Part shown: positions 1-5,395 of the stretch, one piece after another
Layout: every line of letters starts with the position of its first letter
Position numbering within the stretch: position 1 is the stretch's first letter
Assembly: GCA_029779375.1 (NCBI GenBank)
Contig: JAKPAR010000376.1
Location: forward strand, 1-5,395
Origin: Bacillota bacterium
Lineage (GTDB): Bacteria > Bacillota > Clostridia > Tissierellales > Sporanaerobacteraceae
Direction of reading: 5' to 3'
DNA length: 5,395 nt
Position numbers and translations under genes: made by a program
Notes under the pieces: model-generated
The model's database searches: none
Seen by the model: only the letters and a program-made list of their open reading frames with translations
What the model was told of the DNA's origin: nothing

Positions 1-1
1 C

Positions 2-1120
2 CCATTTCAATTTTTCAATTATACAAAGCAGTTAGAATGGAAAGAAGAAAAGGTAAAAAAAGATGTAGAAAAAATTGGAGGACTAGATGCAAGTATAGTC
101 AAACATATCATAGGCATGGAAGAACCCTATAGATATAGAAACAATGTTCAAATTCCTGTTGGCCTTAAGGATGGAGAAATCGCTATAGGATTTTATGAAA
201 GTGGAAGCTATAATATTGCAGACATAGACAATTGCGTCATTCAAACGGAAATCTCAAATGAAATAGTAAAAACAATAAAAAATTTCATGAAAGAATATAA
301 TTTAAAACCTTATGACAGAAAAAATAGAACTGGAAGTATACGCCATATTGGAATTAGGACAAATATAGAAAACAAAGCTATGGTGATAATAGTTACTGGT
401 TCAAGGAATCTTCCATATTCTAAAGAGCTCATAAAAATACTTACTGAAAAATTTAAAGATATAATAAGTATATATCAAAATATAAATAGTGGAAATGGTC
501 CAGTAGTATATGGAGAAAAATTCAAAAAATTATATGGGGAAGATAAAATAATAGATTGTATAGGAGATTTTAAATTTAGTATTTCTCCAAATTCTTTTTT
601 CCAAGTAAATAGAGTACAGACAAAGATACTTTATGACAAAGTGAAAGAATATATGGATTTGAAAAGTGAGGACATAATATTTGATTTGTATTGTGGTATC
701 GGGACTATATCACTCTACATGGCGAGACAAGCTAAAAAAGTATATGGAGTTGAAATAGTAGAGGAAGCAATAAAAGATGCAATAGAAAATGCCCGTTTAA
801 ACAATATAGAAAATGTAGAATTTATCTGTGGAAGCAGTGAAAAAATATTGCCTGAATTAAAAGAAAAAGGTATCAAGGTAGATAAAATAGTAGTGGATCC
901 TCCAAGAAAAGGTTGTGATAGACAAGTACTAGATACAATAATAGAAATGAATCCAGAAAGAATAGTCTATGTATCTTGCAATCCATCAACTTTAGCCAGA
1001 GATTTAAAATACCTTTCAGAAAATGGATACAAAATCAAAGAAATTCAACCAGTAGACATGTTTCCGAGAAGTATTCATATCGAATGCGTAATAGGAATGC
1101 AAAGGAAAGATATGAAGTGA
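2..1120 (+). CDS. rlmD: 23S rRNA (uracil-5-)-methyltransferase, TrmA/RlmD (RumA) family, 5'-truncated by window edge
   Basis: SAM-dependent enzyme that methylates C5 of a uracil in 23S rRNA in the cytoplasm. The reading frame is open from base 2, so the methionine at 116 is internal: the upstream residues (PFQFFNYTKQLEWKEEKV) match the family segment that follows the CxxC iron-sulfur cysteines. About 372 residues are visible of a usual ~450; the TRAM domain and the first Fe-S cysteines lie off the left edge. Visible motifs are the fourth cluster cysteine (IDNC, codon 233-235), SFFQVN near 595, the SAM-binding loop FDLYCGIGT (680-706), VDPPRKG (893-913), the catalytic Cys in SCNPSTLARDL (977-979) and the catalytic Glu in HIEC (1082-1084). 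All key residues seen are intact. Bacillus-type RlmCD modifies two sites (U747 and U1939), so the exact target cannot be told from the sequence and the symbol is a family-level choice. Confidence 0.93.
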   Translation, partial: PFQFFNYTKQLEWKEEKVKKDVEKIGGLDASIVKHIIGMEEPYRYRNNVQIPVGLKDGEIAIGFYESGSYNIADIDNCVIQTEISNEIVKTIKNFMKEYNLKPYDRKNRTGSIRHIGIRTNIENKAMVIIVTGSRNLPYSKELIKILTEKFKDIISIYQNINSGNGPVVYGEKFKKLYGEDKIIDCIGDFKFSISPNSFFQVNRVQTKILYDKVKEYMDLKSEDIIFDLYCGIGTISLYMARQAKKVYGVEIVEEAIKDAIENARLNNIENVEFICGSSEKILPELKEKGIKVDKIVVDPPRKGCDRQVLDTIIEMNPERIVYVSCNPSTLARDLKYLSENGYKIKEIQPVDMFPRSIHIECVIGMQRKDMK

Positions 1121-1124
1121 TGCA

Positions 1125-1143
1125 TTGGGGACGGTTCTTTTTG
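1125..1143 (+). repeat. GGGGACGGTTCTTTTTG-type dispersed clostridial repeat, probably a remnant copy
   Basis: The 19 bases TTGGGGACGGTTCTTTTTG begin four bases after the methyltransferase stop codon. I recognise this from memory as a short sequence dispersed in many Clostridia genomes, often as an inverted pair and sometimes near IS200-like (REP-associated) transposases; no database was searched. The expected mirror copy is absent here, but AAAAAGAAC at 1181-1189 is an exact 9-base inverted match to 1134-1142 (11 of 12 if extended to 1134-1145 and 1178-1189), which fits a decayed partner. The core is also framed by a 7-bp inverted repeat, TGATGCA (1118-1124) and TGCATCA (1142-1148); its left arm includes the TGA stop. 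Confidence 0.5.
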
Positions 1144-1242
1144 CATCAAATAAAACAATGAGAAATGAGTGATATTTTGTAAAAAGAACAAAGAAGAAGA
1201 TTCCCTTAAGTTTTTTGCTTTAGAAGTTAGAATTAGTCCTAT

Positions 1243-1269
1243 TTATTAAGTTGTAAATTATAGTATAAT
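1243..1269 (+). promoter_or_regulatory. Candidate sigma-A promoter for the DUF4184/YcxB unit
   Basis: A perfect -10 hexamer TATAAT lies at 1264-1269, 36 bases before the ATG at 1306. The best -35 candidate is poor (TTATTA at 1243-1248, spacer 15), so the call rests on the -10 and on its position in the only gap upstream of this gene pair. The region is AT-rich and chance TATAAT matches are common. Confidence 0.4.
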
Positions 1270-1305
1270 ATACACAAGTATATGATATAAAGTAGGTGAA
1301 AAAAT

Positions 1306-2049
1306 ATGGCTTTTACTTTAGCTCATCCAGCAGTAGTAATTAATTTTACCAAAAAACATAAATCATATATAAATAATGCTGCAATGATTCTTGGAACTAT
1401 GGCACCAGATTTTGAATATTTTATATATTTTAAGCCTATAGGAGTGATCGGTCATAGTATAAAAGGATTTTTATTAATAAATTTACCTTTAGTAATTTTA
1501 TTATATTTAATTTTTTATAAAGTTATAAAAAATGACCTTATTTCAAACTTACCTAGTAGAATAAATCAACATTTATATGCACTATATAATGATAAAATAA
1601 AATTAATTAGTTTTAAGGAGTTTATTATTTTTTCATACTCATCTTTTATAGGAATGGCCACTCATGTAGTATGGGACAGTTTTACTCATAAAAATGGATT
1701 TTTTGTAAACAAAATAGATGTATTATCTAATACTATATTAAACATACCAATATACAAATATTTACAGCATGGTTCTACTATATTAGGTTTCATGATTATA
1801 ATTGGATATATATTAAAGTTAGAAAAAGTTGAAGTTTATAATTACGATATAGATGAAAAAATAAAATATTGGTTACAGGTTTTATTAATTAGTATGCTAA
1901 TATTTTTCACAGTTTTAAAAATAAAGGGAGATTTTTCTATTGGTGAGATGGTAATAACTATTATGAACAGTGGATTTTTATCGATATTGTTAGTTTCATC
2001 TATTAGAATTAATCTAAAAAAGATAAAAAGTAATTATTATTTATTATAA
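1306..2049 (+). CDS. DUF4184 family integral membrane protein
   Basis: A 247-residue polytopic membrane protein of unknown function, recognised as DUF4184 by the N-terminal FTLAHPAVV (residues 3-11), MAPDFEYF (32-39), a G-x3-HVVWDSFTH motif (116-128) and IYKYLQHGS (149-157). Conserved His and Asp residues (H7, D35, H50, H120, D124, H128, H155) recall the spacing seen in membrane-bound metal-dependent hydrolases of the YdjM/DUF457 kind, but catalysis is only an inference. Hydrophobic helices lie near 54-73, 106-122, 158-170, 187-205 and 212-233. The start is supported by TAGGTGA at 1293-1299, seven bases upstream of the ATG, and by the family's usual beginning M-x-FT-x-AHP. A YcxB-like gene follows after 11 bases, so the two are probably co-transcribed. 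Confidence 0.85.
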   Translation: MAFTLAHPAVVINFTKKHKSYINNAAMILGTMAPDFEYFIYFKPIGVIGHSIKGFLLINLPLVILLYLIFYKVIKNDLISNLPSRINQHLYALYNDKIKLISFKEFIIFSYSSFIGMATHVVWDSFTHKNGFFVNKIDVLSNTILNIPIYKYLQHGSTILGFMIIIGYILKLEKVEVYNYDIDEKIKYWLQVLLISMLIFFTVLKIKGDFSIGEMVITIMNSGFLSILLVSSIRINLKKIKSNYYLL

Positions 2050-2060
2050 GAGGTGGAAAC

Positions 2061-2591
2061 ATGAATGATAATAAATTATTTACAGTAAAAACTTCTATGG
2101 GAAAAGAAGACTATCATAAGTTTTTATATATAGCTACATTCTTAAGGAGCAAGATAATAATCCCTTTTATATTTTTGATATCTGCATTGATGGCTGCTTT
2201 TCTTGCTTATAGTGAAAATCAATTTAGTGTGACAAAATTTATTGCTTTATGGATTGTATTAGCTATGGTAGCAATTCTTACAATAATTTTTAAGGTTGAA
2301 ATGAGAAATAAACAGCGAATTAAAACTGACAAAACAGGAGTATTTAATGCAGAAGAAGTATTAGATTTCTATGAAGATTTTTTAATTATAAAGAGCACAG
2401 TATTTGAAGGGGAATCTAAGATTAATTATAGCCAGTTCTATCAAGTATTAGAATCAAAGGATTATTTCATTACTTATTTTAATGTGAACCAGGCTTCTTT
2501 AATTAGAAAAAAAGATATGGATAAGGAAACCATTGAAAAACTACGGTCTCTATATAAAAAAGTTATGGGGAAAAAGTATAAAAGAATTTAA
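2061..2591 (+). CDS. YcxB-like membrane protein
   Basis: A 176-residue protein with two adjacent transmembrane helices (about residues 33-50 and 59-77), followed by a charged soluble C-terminal domain. The C-terminal part carries the YcxB-like pattern: an E/D-F region, INYSQFYQVLESKDYFITYF (about 121-140), then a short 'QA-x-LIRKKDM' stretch. The family resembles small membrane proteins with a PH-like cytosolic domain and has no established function. AGAGGTGG just before the ATG is a good ribosome binding site. The gene lies 11 bases after the DUF4184 gene and is followed within two bases by a strong terminator, so it is the last gene of a two-gene unit. Confidence 0.75.
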   Translation: MNDNKLFTVKTSMGKEDYHKFLYIATFLRSKIIIPFIFLISALMAAFLAYSENQFSVTKFIALWIVLAMVAILTIIFKVEMRNKQRIKTDKTGVFNAEEVLDFYEDFLIIKSTVFEGESKINYSQFYQVLESKDYFITYFNVNQASLIRKKDMDKETIEKLRSLYKKVMGKKYKRI

Positions 2592-2592
2592 T

Positions 2593-2628
2593 AAAAAACA
2601 CAGGAGAAAAATTTCTCCTGTGTTTTTT
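2593..2628 (+). terminator. Rho-independent terminator after the YcxB-like gene
   Basis: A perfect 17-bp inverted repeat (2593-2609 with 2612-2628) has the core ACACAGGAGAAA / TTTCTCCTGTGT, an A tract on the left and six T on the right. Some of the innermost pairs must open to make the loop. The A tract on one side and T tract on the other mean that it could also stop transcription coming from the right. It closes the DUF4184/YcxB unit and isolates the downstream operon. Confidence 0.93.
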
Positions 2629-2629
2629 A

Positions 2630-2649
2630 TTGTGAAAATATTTTCACAA
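2630..2649. promoter_or_regulatory. Perfect 20-bp palindrome, candidate operator
   Basis: TTGTGAAAATATTTTCACAA reads identically on both strands. It starts immediately after the terminator T tract and lies about 90 bases before the DUF5058 ATG. A palindrome this long and with this position is typical of a homodimeric regulator site. The half-site TTGTGAA matches that of the redox repressor Rex, but Rex boxes have four central bases and this has six, so the identity is open. It has no long T tract of its own, which argues against a second terminator. Confidence 0.55.
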
Positions 2650-2677
2650 ATCTGTCAAAATAAGAAAAGTTTTTGCG

Positions 2678-2706
2678 TTGGTTTTACTACGGTAGGGTGA
2701 TAACAT
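2678..2706 (+). promoter_or_regulatory. Weak candidate promoter of the DUF5058 operon
   Basis: TTGGTT (2678-2683) and TAACAT (2701-2706) are separated by 17 bases, matching the sigma-A consensus at three and four positions. A small imperfect palindrome CTAC-G-GTAG (2687-2695) sits in the spacer. The terminator just upstream makes a promoter somewhere in 2630-2730 very likely, but this particular choice is weak. Confidence 0.3.
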
Positions 2707-2738
2707 TTATACAAATAATAAACTAAGGGGGAGTAAAT

Positions 2739-3434
2739 ATGGATTATTTACAAATTGCAAATAGCTTTCCCATGTGGTTAGCAGCAGGTTTAGCAATATC
2801 TTTGGCATTATTTCAAGCAATTATCTTTGCTAAAAAATCTTATAGTACAGGTAAAGAAATAGGACTTACAGAAGGACAAATGAAGAGTGCTATGAAAAGT
2901 AGTCTTATTACATCAGTAGGTCCTTCAGTTGTAATTTTAACAGGACTTTTATCATTATTAGTAACAGTAGGAGGACCTATGGCATGGATGAGATTATCCT
3001 TTATAGGTTCTGTAATGTTTGAGATGATGGCGGCAGGTTTTGGAACAGAAGCAGTAGGAGTTAAGATGGGAATAGATCCAATGACTAATGTAGCTTTTGC
3101 AAATGCAGTTTGGACTATGATACTTGGTTCCATTGGATGGATAATATTTGCTACTTTGACAGCAGATAAAATGGAAAAAGTACAGACGAAGTTTTCCAAA
3201 GGAGACAAAGGGATACTAGGTATTATATCTATATCTGCTATGTTAGGTTCTTTTGGTTCATTAGTATCTGGTCATCTAATTGCAATGAATAAAAATACTA
3301 TTGCAGCATTAGTAGGTGGAGCTATAATGCTTATATTATCTCCTATAGCAGATAAAAAGAGTATAAATTGGCTTAAAGAATGGGCTTTAACCATAGCACT
3401 ATTTGGTGGCATGGCAGTAGCAGCATTAATATAG
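2739..3434 (+). CDS. DUF5058 family polytopic membrane protein, putative permease subunit
   Basis: A 231-residue, very hydrophobic protein that I recognise as DUF5058, a family of unknown biochemical function common in Clostridia and relatives. Predicted helices lie near residues 12-31, 57-77, 84-102, 118-139, 158-180, 185-205 and 212-231. The cytosolic-looking loop 32-55 is rich in Lys and Ser. Between helices 3 and 4 lies a Gly-rich polar segment, MAAGFGTEAVGVKMGID (97-113), of the sort that could line a substrate path. There is no signal peptide and no ATPase motif. The ATG is preceded by AAGGGGGAG (2725-2732 region), a strong ribosome binding site. The gene leads an operon with a second membrane protein 27 bases downstream and an AbgB-like amidohydrolase after that, which suggests a transport role; this is inferred from context only. 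Confidence 0.8.
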   Translation: MDYLQIANSFPMWLAAGLAISLALFQAIIFAKKSYSTGKEIGLTEGQMKSAMKSSLITSVGPSVVILTGLLSLLVTVGGPMAWMRLSFIGSVMFEMMAAGFGTEAVGVKMGIDPMTNVAFANAVWTMILGSIGWIIFATLTADKMEKVQTKFSKGDKGILGIISISAMLGSFGSLVSGHLIAMNKNTIAALVGGAIMLILSPIADKKSINWLKEWALTIALFGGMAVAALI

Positions 3435-3444
3435 TTTTAATAAT

Positions 3445-3453
3445 AGAGGAGGT
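3445..3453 (+). promoter_or_regulatory. Strong ribosome binding site of the second membrane protein gene
   Basis: AGAGGAGGT lies eight bases before the ATG at 3462 and fixes this start. The 27-base gap after the DUF5058 stop has no terminator or promoter, so the two genes are read as one message. Confidence 0.75.
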
Positions 3454-3461
3454 ACAAAAGG

Positions 3462-4151
3462 ATGAAAAAAACTGATCAATACGATGGAGTATATTTACCA
3501 TATATAAATAAATGGGGGAAAATAACAGGTTTGCTAGGAATTTTATTATCTTTTGGACCAGCATTGGTACTTGCAGTGATATATGGTATTGTTCCTCCTA
3601 TAAGTGCAATAATCACAGCATTTATAGCCATAGCATCAGCAGTAGGCGTAAATTGGATAGTAGAACCAATATCCTATTTCCCTATAATCGGGGTACCTGG
3701 AACATATATGGCATTTATAACTGGGAATATTTCAAATCTTAGAATTCCAGCTGCTGCGGTATCCCAAAATGTAGCAGGAGTAGAACCTGGCACAAATGAA
3801 GGAACTATAATAGCTACATTAGGTATGGCTACATCAGTTATTGTGAATATTGTGATACTTGCTTTGGGAGTATTTGCAGGTAGCGCGATTTTAGAATCAC
3901 TACCTGAAAATGTAGTTACTTCATTTAACTATCTTTTACCAGCATTGTTTGGAGCAATATTTGTACAGTTTGCCCTTAAAAAGTTGAAATTAGCACCAGT
4001 AGCTTTAGGACTAGCATTAGGTTTAACGTTTGCTTTAAAAGCAGGAGTATTTAGTTTCTTGCCAGGTTATCCAAGTTATATGGTTACATTAGGTTCAGTA
4101 TTTGGAACTATGGCTATAGGTACAAGTTTGTACAAAAAGAAACTTATATAA
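3462..4151 (+). CDS. Polytopic membrane protein, putative partner permease subunit of the DUF5058 protein
   Basis: A 229-residue integral membrane protein of a family I have seen beside DUF5058 genes; relatives are sometimes labelled 'small-conductance mechanosensitive channel', but I see no MscS-type signature here and would not trust that name. A short polar N-terminus (YDGVYLPYINKWGK, residues 7-20) precedes hydrophobic helices near 21-43, 47-67, 72-88, 116-144, 150-170, 174-192 and 202-222. The most distinctive part is the loop at 91-115, with RIPAAAVSQ and GVEPGTNEG, rich in Gly, Pro and small polar residues between two long helices; it is the best candidate for a substrate- or ion-interacting element. 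The gene sits between the DUF5058 and amidohydrolase genes (27- and 24-base gaps) with its own strong ribosome binding site. A two-component transporter with the DUF5058 protein is inferred, not shown. Confidence 0.72.
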   Translation: MKKTDQYDGVYLPYINKWGKITGLLGILLSFGPALVLAVIYGIVPPISAIITAFIAIASAVGVNWIVEPISYFPIIGVPGTYMAFITGNISNLRIPAAAVSQNVAGVEPGTNEGTIIATLGMATSVIVNIVILALGVFAGSAILESLPENVVTSFNYLLPALFGAIFVQFALKKLKLAPVALGLALGLTFALKAGVFSFLPGYPSYMVTLGSVFGTMAIGTSLYKKKLI

Positions 4152-4160
4152 ATTTAATAT

Positions 4161-4168
4161 AAAGGAGG
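4161..4168 (+). promoter_or_regulatory. Ribosome binding site deciding the TTG start of the amidohydrolase
   Basis: AAAGGAGG lies seven bases before TTG at 4176. No ATG occurs in this frame until codon 58, well inside the conserved domain, so TTG is the initiation codon. Confidence 0.85.
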
Positions 4169-4175
4169 ACTTAAA

Positions 4176-5395
4176 TTGAACAAATCAGATATATTAAAAT
4201 ATTTAAATGATATAAGTGGAGAAGTAAAAGAATTGAGTTTAAGGATATGGAATAATCCGGAGACTTCTGGAAATGAAAAAGAATCATCTAATTTGTTTAG
4301 AAATATATTAAAATCTTATGGTTTTGAAATAAAAGAAATAGATGGAATGGAAAATGCTTTTATTGGTGAATATGGGAATGGATCACCTGTAATAGCAGTG
4401 TTAGGAGAATATGATGCATTGCCAGGACTATCTCAAACTCTAGATATAAAACATAATCCAGTAAAGATAAATGGTCCAGGGCATGGATGTGGCCATAATC
4501 TATTAGGTAGTGCAGCCTTAGGATCTGTACTTGCAATCAAAAAATATTTAGAGGAAACTAAGACAAGTGGAACTATAAGGTTTTATGGTTGTCCTGAAGA
4601 AGAAACTTTAGTGGGTAAAGTAAAAATGATTAAAGCAGGAGCTTTTGAAGGTTCTGATATAGCTCTTAGTTGGCATCCTATGAATGCAAATGTGGCACTA
4701 GATAAAGCTTATTTAGCTAACAATTCTATTAAATTTAAATTTCATGGGATATCGGCTCATGCATCTCAATCTCCAGAATCAGGAAGGTCTGCTTTAGATG
4801 CTGTTGAGTTGATGAATGTAGGTGCAAACTATTTAAGAGAACATGTTATAGATTCAGCTAGAATTCACTATACTATAACTAACGCAGGGGGAGCACCTAA
4901 TATTGTACCAAAAGAAGCAGAATCTTGGTATTTTGTTAGGGCACCTTATAGAAAAGATGTAGAAGAAATAACGGAAAGATTATTTAAAATTGCAAAAGGT
5001 GCAGCAATGATGACTGAGACAACTGTGGAATATGAGGTATTGGGCGGATGCTATGAAAAGCTACCCAATAATGTATTGTTTGATTTAACTTATAAGAATA
5101 TGGTTGAAATTGGATCGCCATCTTATACAGAAGAAGAACTTAAATTTGCAAAGGATATACAAGAAAGCTTAGACCCAAAGCTAGTAGAAGCTGAAATCAA
5201 GAAATATATTGATAGTGATGAAAAGGTATTTCTTCATCAGGGAGTTTTAGAAAAAGAAAAAGCAAGTTCTGTAGTAGTTTCTGGCTCTTCTGACAGTGGA
5301 GATGTATCTTGGTTAATGCCTATGAATTTATTTTTAACAGCTACTTGGCCATTGGGAGTACCAGCTCATTCATGGCAGGCAACTTCATCATCAGG
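4176..5395 (+). CDS. AbgB-like amidohydrolase, peptidase family M20D, 3'-truncated by window edge
   Basis: A cytosolic metal-dependent amidohydrolase of the type that cleaves p-aminobenzoyl-glutamate (AbgB) and related N-acyl amino acids. The TTG start is set by AAAGGAGG seven bases upstream; 406 residues are visible of a usual ~470. In order there is an N-terminal helix, the catalytic-domain strand with LGEYDALPGLSQ (76-87), the metal-binding GPGHGCGHNLLG (100-111; C105 and H107), CPEEE (139-143) with the usual catalytic/metal Glu, SWHP (165-168), the lid/dimerisation domain with H195 and SPESGRSALDAVELMNVG (199-216), GGAPNIVP, SGSSDSGDVSW (369-379) and VPAHSWQ (395-401) with the late metal-binding His. 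GHGCGHN plus PEEE and the long AHA...GRSALDAVELM lid point to AbgB rather than to IAA-amino-acid or hippurate hydrolases. No motif is broken. Its partner AbgA and the AbgT transporter are absent; two membrane proteins precede it instead. True substrate unknown. Confidence 0.9.
   Translation, partial: MNKSDILKYLNDISGEVKELSLRIWNNPETSGNEKESSNLFRNILKSYGFEIKEIDGMENAFIGEYGNGSPVIAVLGEYDALPGLSQTLDIKHNPVKINGPGHGCGHNLLGSAALGSVLAIKKYLEETKTSGTIRFYGCPEEETLVGKVKMIKAGAFEGSDIALSWHPMNANVALDKAYLANNSIKFKFHGISAHASQSPESGRSALDAVELMNVGANYLREHVIDSARIHYTITNAGGAPNIVPKEAESWYFVRAPYRKDVEEITERLFKIAKGAAMMTETTVEYEVLGGCYEKLPNNVLFDLTYKNMVEIGSPSYTEEELKFAKDIQESLDPKLVEAEIKKYIDSDEKVFLHQGVLEKEKASSVVVSGSSDSGDVSWLMPMNLFLTATWPLGVPAHSWQATSSS

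Noticed and set aside
116..118. ATG at 116 as the start of the methyltransferase
   Set aside because: The frame is open and family-like all the way to base 2, and there is no ribosome binding site before 116; the true start is outside the window.
976..1161. Small + strand open frame overlapping the end of the methyltransferase gene
   Set aside because: It lies in another frame of an intact conserved gene and runs into the repeat; its C-terminal residues are simply translated repeat, and it has no ribosome binding site of its own.
1134..1189. Terminator after the methyltransferase gene made by 1134-1142 and 1181-1189
   Set aside because: The stem is mostly A-U pairs with a loop of 38 bases and no T tract follows, so it would not terminate; it is better explained as a decayed repeat pair.
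2630..2649. Canonical Rex or CRP/FNR operator
   Set aside because: The half-sites resemble those of Rex and CRP, but the central spacing is six bases rather than four for Rex and eight rather than six for CRP; I kept it only as an unassigned palindrome.
2650..2738. Riboswitch or T-box leader before the DUF5058 gene
   Set aside because: Only about 90 bases are available and I see no conserved T-box motif, no recognisable aptamer and no terminator hairpin before the ATG.
2840..3208. Minus-strand open frame inside the DUF5058 gene
   Set aside because: It is antisense to a well-supported membrane protein gene, has no recognisable family and no upstream ribosome binding site.
3373..3564. Minus-strand open frame spanning the DUF5058/second membrane protein junction
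   Set aside because: It covers the ribosome binding site and start of a good gene on the other strand and looks like chance antisense coding.
3512..3742. Out-of-frame + strand open frame within the second membrane protein gene
   Set aside because: It is a shifted reading of a clearly coding hydrophobic protein; the Ser/Asn/Tyr-rich translation has no family features.

Overview
The window is AT-rich DNA of clostridial (low-GC Firmicutes) character. The evidence is A/T-ending codons with many ATA, AGA and TTA, strong GGAGG-type ribosome binding sites, one TTG start, and protein families typical of Clostridia. No species can be named from the sequence alone. All genes lie on the + strand and both ends of the window cut through genes.

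Layout. (1) Bases 2-1120 hold the C-terminal ~372 residues of a TrmA/RlmD-family 23S rRNA m5U methyltransferase, with its N-terminus off the left edge. (2) Bases 1121-1305 are intergenic. They start with a GGGGACGGTTCTTTTTG repeat one step past the stop codon and end with a candidate promoter. (3) Bases 1306-2591 hold a two-gene unit: a DUF4184 membrane protein and a YcxB-like membrane protein 11 bases apart, closed by a 17-bp-stem intrinsic terminator. (4) Bases 2629-2738 are a short regulatory region with a perfect 20-bp palindrome, a weak candidate promoter and a strong Shine-Dalgarno sequence. (5) From 2739 to the right edge runs a three-gene operon: a DUF5058 polytopic membrane protein, a second ~229-residue polytopic membrane protein, and an AbgB-like M20D amidohydrolase. 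The amidohydrolase starts at TTG and is cut by the right edge.

The most interesting unit is the operon in (5). Two small unrelated-looking integral membrane proteins are co-transcribed with a cytosolic amidohydrolase of the p-aminobenzoyl-glutamate hydrolase type. The arrangement suggests a two-subunit permease that brings in an N-acyl-amino-acid or similar amide, which the hydrolase then cleaves. That role is inferred from gene order; the sequence does not show a substrate. The 20-bp palindrome directly upstream is the best candidate for its operator. The rRNA methyltransferase and the DUF4184/YcxB pair appear unrelated to this operon.
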